Shown here: positions 26,497 to 35,259 of the stretch, one piece after another | How the letters are laid out: each line of letters opens with the position of its first letter | Numbering within the stretch: position 1 is the first letter of the stretch | DNA from: DASZCR01 sp964246705 | Lineage (GTDB): Bacteria; Acidobacteriota; Blastocatellia; Pyrinomonadales; Pyrinomonadaceae | Assembly (NCBI GenBank): GCA_964246705.1 | Contig: CAXTRQ010000006.1 | Location: 3,640-67,639 of the forward strand | Reading direction: 5' to 3' | Length of the DNA: 64,000 nt | Notes under the pieces: generated by a model | What the model was told of the DNA's origin: nothing | Databases searched by the model: none | Seen by the model: only the letters and a program-made list of their open reading frames with translations | Program-made: the position numbers and the translations under genes

Positions 26497-27273
26497 ATGT
26501 CGTTCATCCATCCATCCGCAGTCGTTCATCCCCGCGCACAGATCGGGGAAGAGGCATACGTCGGGCCGTACTGTACCATTGGTGAAGATGTCCGCATCGG
26601 CGCGCGCGTCCGCCTCGAATCACACGCGGTCGTCGCCGGTCAGACAGAGATTGGCGAAGAGACGCACGTCTTTCCCTTCGTCTCCATCGGCCTCGCTTCG
26701 CAGGATTTGAAATACAGGGGCGAGCCTGCCGCAACGCGCGTCGGACGTCGCAACTCGATACGAGAGTTCGTCACCGTCCATCGCGGCACGGAAGGCGGCG
26801 GGATGCTGACACAGACGGGCGACGATTGTCTCATCATGGCGCAGGCGCACATCGCGCATGATTGCATCTTGGGCGACGGCGTGATTATGGCGAACGCGGC
26901 GACTTTAGCGGGTCACGTCATCGTCGAAGACCGCGCTAACATCGGAGCTTATTCCGGCGTCCACCAGTTCTGCCGCGTCGGGCGTGAGGCATACGTTGGC
27001 GGCTACTCGGTCGTCGTCAAGGATGCGCTCCCCTTCGCACTGACGGTCGGCAATCATGCCAAGTGCTACGGCCTCAACACGACCGGCATGAAAAGACGCA
27101 ACTATCCGCCGGAGACCATCAACGCGCTCCACCACGCCTTCCGCCTTCTGCTCTCTTCGCGCCTCAACACCACGCAAGCCTTGCAAGCCATCCGCGAAGA
27201 GATTAAAGATTCGACGGAAGTCGAGACGCTCCTTCGCTTCATCGAAACTTCAAAACGTGGAGTCATCAAATAG
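26497..27273 (+). CDS. lpxA: UDP-N-acetylglucosamine acyltransferase LpxA
   Basis: First enzyme of lipid A synthesis. Left-handed beta-helix hexapeptides fill the first two thirds (IHPSAVVHPRAQIGEEAYVG...). The catalytic His is in QAHIAHDC, and GLNTTGMKRRNYPPE is the conserved segment before the helical C-terminus. The length of 258 residues is normal. Confidence 0.97.
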   Translation: MSFIHPSAVVHPRAQIGEEAYVGPYCTIGEDVRIGARVRLESHAVVAGQTEIGEETHVFPFVSIGLASQDLKYRGEPAATRVGRRNSIREFVTVHRGTEGGGMLTQTGDDCLIMAQAHIAHDCILGDGVIMANAATLAGHVIVEDRANIGAYSGVHQFCRVGREAYVGGYSVVVKDALPFALTVGNHAKCYGLNTTGMKRRNYPPETINALHHAFRLLLSSRLNTTQALQAIREEIKDSTEVETLLRFIETSKRGVIK

Positions 27274-27275
27274 AA

Positions 27276-27362
27276 AGATGAAGGATAAAGGCGGAAGGAT
27301 GAAAGTCTGTCTGCGACGTGATGTGATTTCTTTTTCATCCTTCCGCCTTCCACCTTCCGTCT
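27276..27362. repeat. Inverted repeat, CTTCCGCCTTC family
   Basis: GATGAAGGATAAAGGCGGAAGG faces CATCCTTCCGCCTTCC about 45 bases later. It lies between lpxA and lpxI and shares its core with the repeats at 1093 and 53271. Confidence 0.75.
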
Positions 27363-27369
27363 TGCTTTT

Positions 27370-28185
27370 ATGCGTTACGGTCTGATTGCAGGCAACGGGA
27401 AGTTTCCCTTTCTGGTGATTGAGGGCGCGCGGCGTGCGGGCGCGACGCTCTCCATCGCGGCGATTCGGGAAGAGACCGACCCGGAGGTTGAGCGCGCGGC
27501 TCAGGCCACCGGCGCGAGCGTCGTGTGGGTCGGCATCGGTCAGTTGGGAAAGATGATTCGCTTCTTCAAGCGCGAGGGCGTGGCGCGAGCGATGATGGCC
27601 GGGCAGGTTAAGCACGTGCAGATTTTCAGCGGTGCGCTCCCGGACGTGCGGATGTTGAAGATGCTTATCAAACTCCCGCGCCGCAACACGGACGCGCTCA
27701 TCGGCGGCGTCGCAGACGAACTCGCCAGCGAGGGCATCGAGTTGATTGATTCAACTTTCTTCCTGCAAGACCATCTCCCGCAGGAAGGCGTGCTCACGCG
27801 CCGCGCGCCCGACGAGCGCGAGCGCGGCGACATCGCCTATGGCCTCGAAGTCGCAAGCGAAATCGCCCGCCTCGATTTGGGGCAAACTATCGTCGTGCGC
27901 GCGCGCGCCTGTGTCGCCATCGAAGCGATGGAGGGAACGGACGCGACCCTGCGACGCGCCGGAGAGTTGGTGCGCGGGCGGCTGACGGTCGTCAAAGTCG
28001 CCAAGCCGAATCAGGATATGCGCTTCGACGTGCCGGTCGTCGGCGTCCCCACGATTGAAACGATGATTGAAGCGGGCGCGACCTGTCTCTGTATCACGGC
28101 GGGCAAAACTCTTATCTTCGACCGCGCAGAGATGCTCAAGCTGGCCGACAAGCATCGCCTCTCCATCGTCGCCGCGCCCGTCTAA
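27370..28185 (+). CDS. lpxI: UDP-2,3-diacylglucosamine pyrophosphatase LpxI
   Basis: Hydrolyses UDP-2,3-diacylglucosamine to lipid X in lipid A synthesis; the LpxH replacement in many non-enteric bacteria. Starts MRYGLIAGNGKFPFLV; GLIAGNGxFP is the family N-terminus, and GVPTIETMIEAGATCLCITAGKTL with the final DRAEMLKLADKH is the conserved C-terminal domain. The 271-residue length fits. It completes the group started by bamA; lpxB, which often follows, is not present. Confidence 0.95.
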   Translation: MRYGLIAGNGKFPFLVIEGARRAGATLSIAAIREETDPEVERAAQATGASVVWVGIGQLGKMIRFFKREGVARAMMAGQVKHVQIFSGALPDVRMLKMLIKLPRRNTDALIGGVADELASEGIELIDSTFFLQDHLPQEGVLTRRAPDERERGDIAYGLEVASEIARLDLGQTIVVRARACVAIEAMEGTDATLRRAGELVRGRLTVVKVAKPNQDMRFDVPVVGVPTIETMIEAGATCLCITAGKTLIFDRAEMLKLADKHRLSIVAAPV

Positions 28186-28201
28186 ATCAAAATGCAACTC
28201 C

Positions 28202-28284
28202 CTTCCGCCTTCGCGTCTTTGCGCGAAACCTTTGTCTTAAGGAGAAAAAGGTTTCACGCAAAGGCGCAAAGAAGAGGGCGGGAA
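28202..28284. repeat. Inverted repeat, CGCAAAGACGC family
   Basis: TTCCGCCTTCGCGTCTTTGC with CGAAACCTTT faces AAAGGTTTCACGCAAAGGCGC with GGCGGGAA. It lies between lpxI and the ABC transporter gene. The open frame of the transporter runs through it, but a start beyond it is more likely. Confidence 0.75.
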
Positions 28285-28359
28285 TATTTGCGTTGCAATC
28301 CGTCGCCGTTCTCCGCAAAATGCCTCGTCAGGTTGATTCTGTGTTGGAGGACGTATGCG

Positions 28360-29892
28360 TTGCCTGAAGTTTTCAGCAGTCTGCGAACGTGGAGTCGCGT
28401 CTTCATCTTCGCGTCGTGTTTACTGGCCGTCGGCGTCCACGCGCAGACCGAGACGCCTCTGCGTTGGGGCGCTGATCCGAGCGGCGGCGCGCCCTACATC
28501 TTCGCAGACCCTTCCAACCCGGAACGCTACATCGGTTATGAGAAGGAAATGGTCGAGGCACTGGCCGCCGCCATGCATCGCCAGCCGGAGTTTGTGCCGA
28601 CCGATTGGGAAACCATCGTCTCGTCATTGCAGCGCGGAACCTTCGATGTCATCGTCAACGGACTCGAACCGACGGCAGACCGCGCCCGCCAGATTCTCTT
28701 CAGCAAGCCCTACTACATCTTCCAACTTCAACTGACCGTCCGGCGCGAAGAGAATAATATTCACGCGCTCGAAGATTGCCGCAAGCGTCTGGTCGGCACG
28801 CTCGGCAACACGGCGGCTTCGCGGCTGTTGGAGAAAGAGGGCATTCCTGTTCGCGGTTATGCAGACCCGGTCGGGGCTTACCGAGACCTCGAACTGCGGC
28901 GCATTGACGCCGTGTTGATGGACGTGCCAATGGAGATGTTCTACGCGAGGCAGAACCCGAAGCTCAAACCTGCGGGGGAAGCTTTTCATCGTGGTCTCTA
29001 CGTCGTCGGCCTGCGCAAAGGCGACGAGACGTTGAAGGCGCAAGTGGACGCCGGTATTGACTCGATTATTCGTGATGGAACTCTGGAAAGGATTCTGCGC
29101 AAGTGGAGTCTCTGGAACGACGCGCAAGCCGAACTGCAAGCGCCCACGCCCGCCAACGCTTCGTCGCAGCCACAGCCGTCCAGAGAAATCGCGTATGACA
29201 TGACCTCGACCAACTTCAACTGGACGGAAGCCATCGTGCGCCTGAGCCGCGCCGCCGTCGTCACAATTCTTATCGCCTTCGGCGCGATGCTCATCGCCCT
29301 CGTCGTCGGGATGCCACTCGCGGTCGGGCAGTCGAGCGGCCCCGGCTGGCTACAAGCGCTCTGCACTATCTACGTCGAATTCTTTCGCGGCACGCCTGTG
29401 CTCGTCCAACTGCTCTTTCTCTACTTCGGCCTGCCGCGTCTCGGCCTGACGATGCCCGGTTGGTTGACGGCGCTCATCGGTCTCGGCCTCAACTACGCGG
29501 CCTACGAGTCGCAGGTCTATCGCGCGGCGCTCGAAGCCATCCCGCGCGGTCAATGGGAGGCCGCCTATTCTCTGGCGATGACGCCGCTACTGGCCTTCCG
29601 TCGCATCATCCTGCCGCAGGCGCTCAGGATTGCGTTGCCGCCGATGACCAACGATTTCGTTTCACTCTTTAAAGATACCTCGGTCGCGTTCGCCATCTCG
29701 GTCTGGGAACTGGCGACGGCTTACCGCGAACTGGCGAACGCTTCGGGAGAGTTCCTGCTGCTCGGCGTTATCGTCTCGGCCTTTTATCTGGCGATGAGTC
29801 TGCCGATGGCGCGCTTCGCGCGTCACCTTGAAAGACGCTTGCTCCGCAGGCAGACGGAGCGAACGACACCGACGGAGGTGACAGCCGGATGA
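28360..29892 (+). CDS. Amino-acid ABC transporter, binding protein fused to permease
   Basis: One polypeptide of about 510 residues. A signal sequence (VFIFASCLLAVGVHA) precedes a family-3 solute-binding domain (about 35-265: WGADPSGGAPYIFAD, YEKEMVEALAAAMH, FDVIVNGLEPTADRA). A HisM/GlnP-type permease domain follows (about 300-495) with the EAA loop around EAIPRGQWEAAYSLAM. Polar amino acids are the likely cargo. The best start is TTG 28360, ten bases after GGAGG; the ATG inside that window (28354) is out of frame. The ATPase gene follows with ATGA overlap. Confidence 0.88.
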   Translation: MPEVFSSLRTWSRVFIFASCLLAVGVHAQTETPLRWGADPSGGAPYIFADPSNPERYIGYEKEMVEALAAAMHRQPEFVPTDWETIVSSLQRGTFDVIVNGLEPTADRARQILFSKPYYIFQLQLTVRREENNIHALEDCRKRLVGTLGNTAASRLLEKEGIPVRGYADPVGAYRDLELRRIDAVLMDVPMEMFYARQNPKLKPAGEAFHRGLYVVGLRKGDETLKAQVDAGIDSIIRDGTLERILRKWSLWNDAQAELQAPTPANASSQPQPSREIAYDMTSTNFNWTEAIVRLSRAAVVTILIAFGAMLIALVVGMPLAVGQSSGPGWLQALCTIYVEFFRGTPVLVQLLFLYFGLPRLGLTMPGWLTALIGLGLNYAAYESQVYRAALEAIPRGQWEAAYSLAMTPLLAFRRIILPQALRIALPPMTNDFVSLFKDTSVAFAISVWELATAYRELANASGEFLLLGVIVSAFYLAMSLPMARFARHLERRLLRRQTERTTPTEVTAG

Positions 29893-30629
29893 TTCGCGTC
29901 AAGGGTTTAGCTAAGAAGGCCAGAGGAGTGAACATCCTGCGCGGGATAAGTTTCGAGGTTCCACCCGAAACAGTGCTCGGCGTGATCGGGGCATCGGGCA
30001 GCGGAAAGACCACGCTGCTTCGCTGTCTGAACGGGCTGGAACGCATTGACGCAGGTACGATTGATTGCAGCGGTGTGCGGCGCGAAGCCGCACTCCACAG
30101 GGCGCATTACCAGCGCCGCGTCATGGAACTACGGCGCAAGGTCGGGACGGTTTTTCAACACCTGCACCTCTTCCCGCATCTCTCTGTGATCGGCAACATC
30201 ATCGAAGCTCCCGTACATGTGCTCGGCGTCGCGCGAAAGGAGGCTGAAGGGGACGCTTATGAGTTGCTCGAAGCGGTCGGGCTAAAGTCTGCGGCGCACA
30301 GGTATCCCGAATCTCTCTCGGGAGGCGAGCAGCAACGCGTGGCCATCGCGCGCGCGCTGGCGATGCGCCCTCGCATCTTACTTTTCGACGAGCCGACCAG
30401 CGCGCTCGACCCACGCCGTAGCTCAGAGATGCGCGCGCTCCTGCGTTCCTTCGCCACTCGCGGGCACACGATGGTGATCGTCTCCCACTCCATCAGATTT
30501 CTCGAAGGGCTGGCAGACTACCTGCTCTACATGGAAAGCGGCGAAGCAATCGAACTCGCCCCGACAGACACACTCCTGCGCGCCCCGCAGGACGCGAGAA
30601 CGCGCGACTTCCTCCAACAAGCTCAGTGA
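29889..30629 (+). CDS. Amino-acid ABC transporter ATPase (GlnQ-like)
   Basis: Cytoplasmic ATPase for the preceding fused transporter. Walker A GASGSGKTT, Q-loop VFQHLHLFPHLSVIGN, signature LSGGEQQRVAIARAL, Walker B ILLFDEPTSALDP and switch His in IVSHSIRF. The start overlaps the preceding stop (ATGA), so translation is coupled. The length of 246 residues is typical. Confidence 0.94.
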   Translation: MIRVKGLAKKARGVNILRGISFEVPPETVLGVIGASGSGKTTLLRCLNGLERIDAGTIDCSGVRREAALHRAHYQRRVMELRRKVGTVFQHLHLFPHLSVIGNIIEAPVHVLGVARKEAEGDAYELLEAVGLKSAAHRYPESLSGGEQQRVAIARALAMRPRILLFDEPTSALDPRRSSEMRALLRSFATRGHTMVIVSHSIRFLEGLADYLLYMESGEAIELAPTDTLLRAPQDARTRDFLQQAQ

Positions 30630-30669
30630 CTCCGCGCAAATAGCCTGCCAGCCGTCTTCCGCTGCCTCC

Positions 30670-30732
30670 TTTCTTCTTCGCGGCTTCACGTCTTGGCGTG
30701 AGAAACAATTTCACGCCAAGACGCGAAGAAAA
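30670..30732. repeat. Inverted repeat, CGCAAAGACGC family (variant)
   Basis: TTTCTTCTTCGCG with TCACGTCTTGGCGTGA faces TTTCACGCCAAGACGCGAAG. It follows the GlnQ-like gene and precedes a separate terminator hairpin. Confidence 0.75.
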
Positions 30733-30748
30733 CTAAAGAGCGCAAGAT

Positions 30749-30786
30749 AAAAGACTCGTGACGCTATGTGGCGTCGCGAGTCTTTT
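30749..30786. terminator. Bidirectional terminator hairpin
   Basis: AAAAGACTCGTGACGC (30749-30764) pairs with GCGTCGCGAGTCTTTT (30771-30786), one mismatch, 6-base loop. A-rich and T-rich ends make it usable from both sides, between the convergent ABC ATPase gene and the M1-like gene. Confidence 0.85.
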
Positions 30787-30809
30787 GTTTTGCCGTGCCG
30801 GTCGGATGA

Positions 30810-33035
30810 TTATTTGCTGGCTGACGTTGTTGGCTGTCCGGCCTTCGGGTCATAGGGCGTATTGATAAAACTCTGCGCGACTTTCTGCGCGTTGTCGTAG
30901 TTGATGCCCGTGTCAACCGCCTTTTTGTATTCGCTGACGGCGCGTGCGCGGTCGCCCTGCGCGTCGTATGCGTTGCCGCGTTTGATGTGTGCCCAGACTT
31001 CAATCCATGAAGGTCTCAGAGTGCCTTCGAGCGCGGCTGAAAAATTATCGAGCGCCTGCTGGTAGTTGCGCTGTTCGAGGAACAGGAGTCCGAGATTGTA
31101 GTAGACCCACGAGTTCGACTTGTCGAGCTTGAGAGCCTCTTCTAATTGGCGTTGCGCTTCGAGGTATTGACCTTCGCGGAACAGTTCAAGCCCGCGCCGC
31201 GCGACAACCGAGATACGCAAATCATCAGATTGACGAAGAACTTTATGGTTCGGATCAATAATCAGTTCAATCGGCTTGCCGTTCGACTCGAAATCGAAAT
31301 CCTCGCTCTTATCAGAAATCAGCAGGGTCGAGGTCACGTCGTCGCCTTCGGCCCTGAGCATCACCTCGACGGGCATCCGTAAATTCTCGAAGTTCTGCTT
31401 GACCGTCCCGCGCGCGCGAAACTTGCCTGAGCGCGTGCGAATAATCTGATAGTCGGCATTGAACTCAGGGACGCCCGTGCCTTCCACCCAGCGCGCGAAA
31501 AAGTAGCGCATGTTTTCGCCCGCGACTTGCGTCGCCAATTTCTCGAAATCGTCAATCGAAGCGTTGCGCCCCTTGAACTCCCCGAAGTAGCGGCGCAGCA
31601 GATCGTCAAACTTCTGTTGGCCTAAAGTTTCACGCAGCATGCGAAAGACCATCGCGCCCTTGTAAAAGACGATGGCCTGATAGGCGGCGGACGTGTCGTC
31701 CAAGGTCGAGGGCGCGCGCAGGATCGAGGCCGTCTGCTCGAACATCAACGCGCGCTCCTGCATGTCGCGCTCGGTCGCTTCCAGAGACGCGCCCTGCAAT
31801 TTGGTTTCGCGCAGGTTGAACGCGCTCCATTCAGCCAACCCTTGCGAGAGCCACGCGTCGTCAAACGAGCGAAGCCCGACCGTCAATCCCCACCACTGAA
31901 AAGCGGCCTCGCGCTCGATGCGTTCATCGAGCGAGACCTGCCGCGCAGGCTCGAAGAAACGCGCCGAGAGAAACTGCATGCCGGGCGCGGCATAAGCGTC
32001 GAGACTCGCATCGTCAATCTGCGCGACGACGAAGCGCGTGCCGAAAGCAGGCTGCCCGTACTTCTGCGTGTAGAACTGGAGAGCGTTGCCGATTAACTCC
32101 GCGTAGGGTTCGATGAAGCGTTCGCTACCGGGCAGGACGTAGAACTGTAAGGTATAACCGCCGAAGTTGAGCGAACGCGTGATGTAGCGCCCCATCACGA
32201 AATTGCCGACGAGCGTGGGCTGGCGCGCGACGAAATGGTAACGCGCGACGCCAGACCGCGCTGGCGTCGCGGCGGCACGTCCTGAAGCCGTGCGTGCGCT
32301 TGCCGAGTCGCTCATCATGCGAAGCGGCGCATCGTTGGAAAGCTGTGTCACGGGTTCGTCGCTGTAGCCCGCGACTTCATAACCTGTGGGGACGGTAATC
32401 GTGATGTCAGAGGTGGCGCGGTCGGCGGCATAATCATGGAACGGAAACCAGCGCGCGGCATACATCAGGTAAGAGCCTTCTTCGCCGATATAGGCGAGGC
32501 GCTTGGTCGCCAGCGGCCCGCCTTCGGGCGTCACGAGCGCGCCGCTCCAACGGAAGCGCAGTGTGACGGGAGTGCCCGCCGCGACGACTTCGCCCAGATC
32601 AACACGCACGCTCGGCCCGACCGTATCAACGCCGACGGCGTCCTGCACGTAGTTAGTGAGCGCCACGCCGCCGCGTTCGATGCCTTCGACTTTGAGCGAG
32701 CCGTTCAACTCGAAGACCACCGAGCGCGTGTTATCCACGGGCGTAAAAGTCACGTCGCCGATGGCCGTCATAAAATGCTGCGAGGGCTGCAACTCGGCTT
32801 CGATGCGGTAGTTCGTGATGTCGAAGCGTGCGCGCGCACCCGGAGCGAGCGGCGTTTCGCGCACCTGCACGGGCGTCGGCATGGGGACGGGCGTCGGTGT
32901 CGGAGTCGCGGTCGCGGCGGGACGCGGCGGGACGCTCGTGCGCCCACGCCCGGCGGGACGGCGCGGCGTCTGTGCGAGACCTGTCGAAGCCAGCAGTGTC
33001 GCCATCAACACCGCGCAAGTTAGAAAATTTCTCAT
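30810..33035 (-). CDS. M1 peptidase-like protein without catalytic residues, with TPRs
   Basis: Secreted protein of about 741 residues: signal peptide MRNFLTCAVLMATLLASTGLA, a Pro/Thr linker, an M1-type N-terminal beta domain (about 70-290), a region that aligns with the M1 catalytic domain (about 300-520) and C-terminal TPR motifs (about 620-715, RGLELFREGQYLEAQRQLEEAL). Where active M1 enzymes have HEXXH-QWWG this protein has REAAF-QWWG (residues 375-383), the third zinc ligand in WLxEG is Gln (WLSQG, 398) and GAMEN reads GMQF. Hence no zinc site and no peptidase activity is expected. I chose ATG 33035, with GGGAA upstream, over longer open frames. Confidence 0.8.
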   Translation of the reverse strand: MRNFLTCAVLMATLLASTGLAQTPRRPAGRGRTSVPPRPAATATPTPTPVPMPTPVQVRETPLAPGARARFDITNYRIEAELQPSQHFMTAIGDVTFTPVDNTRSVVFELNGSLKVEGIERGGVALTNYVQDAVGVDTVGPSVRVDLGEVVAAGTPVTLRFRWSGALVTPEGGPLATKRLAYIGEEGSYLMYAARWFPFHDYAADRATSDITITVPTGYEVAGYSDEPVTQLSNDAPLRMMSDSASARTASGRAAATPARSGVARYHFVARQPTLVGNFVMGRYITRSLNFGGYTLQFYVLPGSERFIEPYAELIGNALQFYTQKYGQPAFGTRFVVAQIDDASLDAYAAPGMQFLSARFFEPARQVSLDERIEREAAFQWWGLTVGLRSFDDAWLSQGLAEWSAFNLRETKLQGASLEATERDMQERALMFEQTASILRAPSTLDDTSAAYQAIVFYKGAMVFRMLRETLGQQKFDDLLRRYFGEFKGRNASIDDFEKLATQVAGENMRYFFARWVEGTGVPEFNADYQIIRTRSGKFRARGTVKQNFENLRMPVEVMLRAEGDDVTSTLLISDKSEDFDFESNGKPIELIIDPNHKVLRQSDDLRISVVARRGLELFREGQYLEAQRQLEEALKLDKSNSWVYYNLGLLFLEQRNYQQALDNFSAALEGTLRPSWIEVWAHIKRGNAYDAQGDRARAVSEYKKAVDTGINYDNAQKVAQSFINTPYDPKAGQPTTSASK

Positions 33036-33514
33036 TATCAAATTCCCAATAGAATCAGAGCGGTTCATAAAGCTCAATTTCGGAACAGCAAAGTTGCTGC
33101 CGATTATACATCTCGTTTTCGCAGCGTGAAGCCGCACGCGCTCGCGCTCCACGGCTTCTCCGTCCAAATAATCCGCTTCGTTAAAACAGGCGACCCGGAG
33201 TGGCGAGCCAAATCAGGGACTTTAACCAGCCTTCGAGGTTCTTCTACTTCTTCTGCGGCAAGCTTTTAGATGAGAGACGGACGCCGCGCCGTTGTACGAC
33301 CCCGCCGGACGATTTTGGCGAAATCGGCGAGGCGGCGATTCGTCGGGCAGTTGAAGAATCGCAGAGAGACCGGCGGGGCTTCTCTTGACAGGTTGCGGCG
33401 CGGGCGTTCATGCTCTGGCAGCATCGTTTTCATCAAAATTGAACTGCTCCTCGGCGGGCATGCACAGACGTTTCGGGCGAGAGACGCACAAAGCCTCCGC
33501 ACATTTTAAAGCTT
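33036..33514. other. Intergenic stretch without recognisable gene
   Basis: About 480 bases between divergent genes. Short open frames occur on both strands (for example 33266-33502) but none has a ribosome-binding site plus a recognisable protein. A TTGACA at 33387-33392 may belong to a promoter for the thioesterase gene; no good -10 was found. Confidence 0.5.
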
Positions 33515-33931
33515 ATGAACTCTTACGGCGACCCGGCCATCCGCATCACGCTGATGCCGCGCGACACCAACCCGCAGGGAACTATCTTCGGCGGCATCAT
33601 CCTCAGTTACATTGACATCGCGGGCGCGGTCGAAGCCCACCGCCGCACCTCCATCGAGCGTTTCGTCACGGTCGCCATGCGCGAGGTCATCTTTCACCAA
33701 CCCGTCTTCGTCGGCGACCTCGTCAGCTTCTACGCTCAGACGATGAGCATCGGCACGACCTCGATTACCGTGCGCGTCGTCGTCGAAGCCGAGCGCTACG
33801 GCGGAACCTCCGAGCGGATTAAAGTCACCGAAGCCGAAGTCGTCTACGTCGCCGTTGACGCCCACCGCCTCAAGATGAAGATCAACAAGGAACACATCAA
33901 GGGCGACATCGAGCAGCACGAAACCTCCTGA
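33515..33931 (+). CDS. Acyl-CoA thioesterase, YciA-like
   Basis: Hotdog-fold thioesterase of 138 residues that probably hydrolyses acyl-CoA. RITLMPRDTNPQGTIFGGIILSYIDIAGAVEA matches the YciA/BACH motif, with the Asn-x-x-Gly-x-Ile-Phe-Gly-Gly segment and catalytic Asp in IDIAG. FVTVAMREVIFHQPVFVGDLVSF is the second conserved part. It converges on the Ate1-like gene. Confidence 0.88.
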   Translation: MNSYGDPAIRITLMPRDTNPQGTIFGGIILSYIDIAGAVEAHRRTSIERFVTVAMREVIFHQPVFVGDLVSFYAQTMSIGTTSITVRVVVEAERYGGTSERIKVTEAEVVYVAVDAHRLKMKINKEHIKGDIEQHETS

Positions 33932-33977
33932 CGCGGGACTTCGGAAAGTTATTTCACAAACAACTTTGGGCGAGCGG

Positions 33978-34664
33978 TTATGCCGGAGGCTCCGGCTCGC
34001 CTCCATCCCGATGCACATCTGTGAGCGGCCTCCAAGTGCCGCGCCAGTCGAAATACTCAAGCCCCTCGAAGTTCTTCTTATAGTCGTAGGCGGAAGGTTC
34101 GCGGCAGCCGTAGCCGGGATAATAGTAGCGGCAGCCGCGCTCGCGCGAATAGTTGATGGCGGAGAGCATCGTGAAGATGCCGAGGCTGCGTTTGCTCTCT
34201 ACGGGGTCGAACATCGCGTAGACCGCTGAGGTCGAACGCTCCCCGATGTCGAGAAAGCTGGCGGCGACGAGCCGATCTTCGATGTAGATGCAAATCTCTC
34301 GATTGAGGCAGGGCAAGTGTGCGGGTTCATGCGAGAGAAAGTTATAGAGCGAGTCGGGAATGTTGAACGTGAAGCGACGCTTGTGCACGTCGAAGAGTTC
34401 GCGCTTCTCTGCGGAGATGAAAGTCTTCCGGATACGCACGCGCGCATCCCGGTTTCTGGCAAGGACGCGCTTCTGGCTGCGTGAGGGCGAGAACTTTTCG
34501 AGGTCAACCCTGAGCGGCAACACCGTGCAACGGCTGCCTGTGCTCGAAGACTGGTGGTAGCGAAAGAACATCGCCCCGAAGTGCCGCCATCCTTCAGCCC
34601 ACAACTCATCCATCTGGCGCGGGCTGGCGCTCCAACAAACGAAATACTGCTCCGGCGAGGTCAT
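33978..34664 (-). CDS. Arginyl/leucyl-tRNA-protein transferase-like (Ate1 C-domain)
   Basis: GNAT-fold transferase that in its family adds an amino acid from tRNA to protein N-termini, marking them for N-end-rule degradation. CTVLPLRVDLEKFSPSRSQKRVLARNRD and the later AVYAMFDP, SLGIFTMLSAI and GCRYYYPGYGCREPSAYDYK match the Ate1/Bpt C-terminal domain. The N-terminal cysteine-containing domain of Ate1/Bpt (CPYLP-type) is missing; only about 35 residues precede the core. Activity and donor tRNA are therefore uncertain. Confidence 0.75.
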   Translation of the reverse strand: MTSPEQYFVCWSASPRQMDELWAEGWRHFGAMFFRYHQSSSTGSRCTVLPLRVDLEKFSPSRSQKRVLARNRDARVRIRKTFISAEKRELFDVHKRRFTFNIPDSLYNFLSHEPAHLPCLNREICIYIEDRLVAASFLDIGERSTSAVYAMFDPVESKRSLGIFTMLSAINYSRERGCRYYYPGYGCREPSAYDYKKNFEGLEYFDWRGTWRPLTDVHRDGGEPEPPA

Positions 34665-34749
34665 CCTAAGCTTCTAAGGTTACAAGCTTCTATCAACATC
34701 TCGCTCCTGACGGAGCGAAGGCAATTACCTGTCAAACAGCTTCACAAGC

Positions 34750-35250
34750 TTAATTGAGCCTCGCCTGCAAGCGTCGCAAGGCTTTGGCGGCCTGCGAGAA
34801 TTCGGGTTGTTCTTCGAGGGCAAGGCCGTAGTGGCGCACGGCGTCGAGCAATCTCCCGCGCTGTTCATAGACGCGCCCCAGATTGAAATGCGGAAAGACG
34901 TAGGATTCGTAGCGCGGGGCGACGAGCGCGCGTTTGAACCAGCGGACGCAGGTGTAGAGGTCGCCCTGCGCGATGAGGTAGCTGCCGATATCGTTGTAAG
35001 GATTGCCGAGCGTCGAGTCAATGCGGATGGCAGCGAGGCATTCGTCAATCGCTTCCTCGTAGCGGCCTTGAAAGCTGAAGACCCAGCCGAGGAAGGTGTG
35101 CGCTTCAGCGGTCGGGTAAGTTTCGATGGAGCGACGATACAACTCCATCGCCCGGTCGTAATCTTTGGCCGCCTGCGCTTGATATGCGCTCTTGAAAAGC
35201 TCTATCGCTTCCAGTTTTGCATCTGCCGGAAATTCTTCGTCAAACATCAT
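34750..35250 (-). CDS. TPR protein
   Basis: A 166-residue cytoplasmic protein made of about four tetratricopeptide repeats (FKSAYQAQAAKDYDRAMELYRRS, AHTFLGWVFSFQGRYEEAIDEC, PYNDIGSYLIAQGDLYTCVRWF, FNLGRVYEQRGRLLDAVRHYG). Likely a protein-interaction scaffold; partner unknown. It starts nine bases after the stop of the 5'-nucleotidase gene with GAGG at good spacing, so the two are cotranscribed. Confidence 0.82.
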   Translation of the reverse strand: MMFDEEFPADAKLEAIELFKSAYQAQAAKDYDRAMELYRRSIETYPTAEAHTFLGWVFSFQGRYEEAIDECLAAIRIDSTLGNPYNDIGSYLIAQGDLYTCVRWFKRALVAPRYESYVFPHFNLGRVYEQRGRLLDAVRHYGLALEEQPEFSQAAKALRRLQARLN

Positions 35251-35259
35251 TTGAAATCC

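Noticed and set aside
28192..28359. Upstream extension of the fused ABC transporter gene
   Set aside because: It translates the inverted repeat at 28202-28284 and lacks a ribosome-binding site; TTG 28360 after GGAGG with a signal peptide fits better.
33266..33502. Short minus-strand open frame in the 33-kb gap
   Set aside because: No homologous motif, no signal, no Shine-Dalgarno; composition is that of non-coding sequence.
33480..33514. GACGCACAAAGCCTCCGCAC resembles part of a GEMM cyclic-di-GMP riboswitch
   Set aside because: Only one segment matches; the P1 helix, the second hairpin and the tetraloop receptor pairing cannot be drawn.
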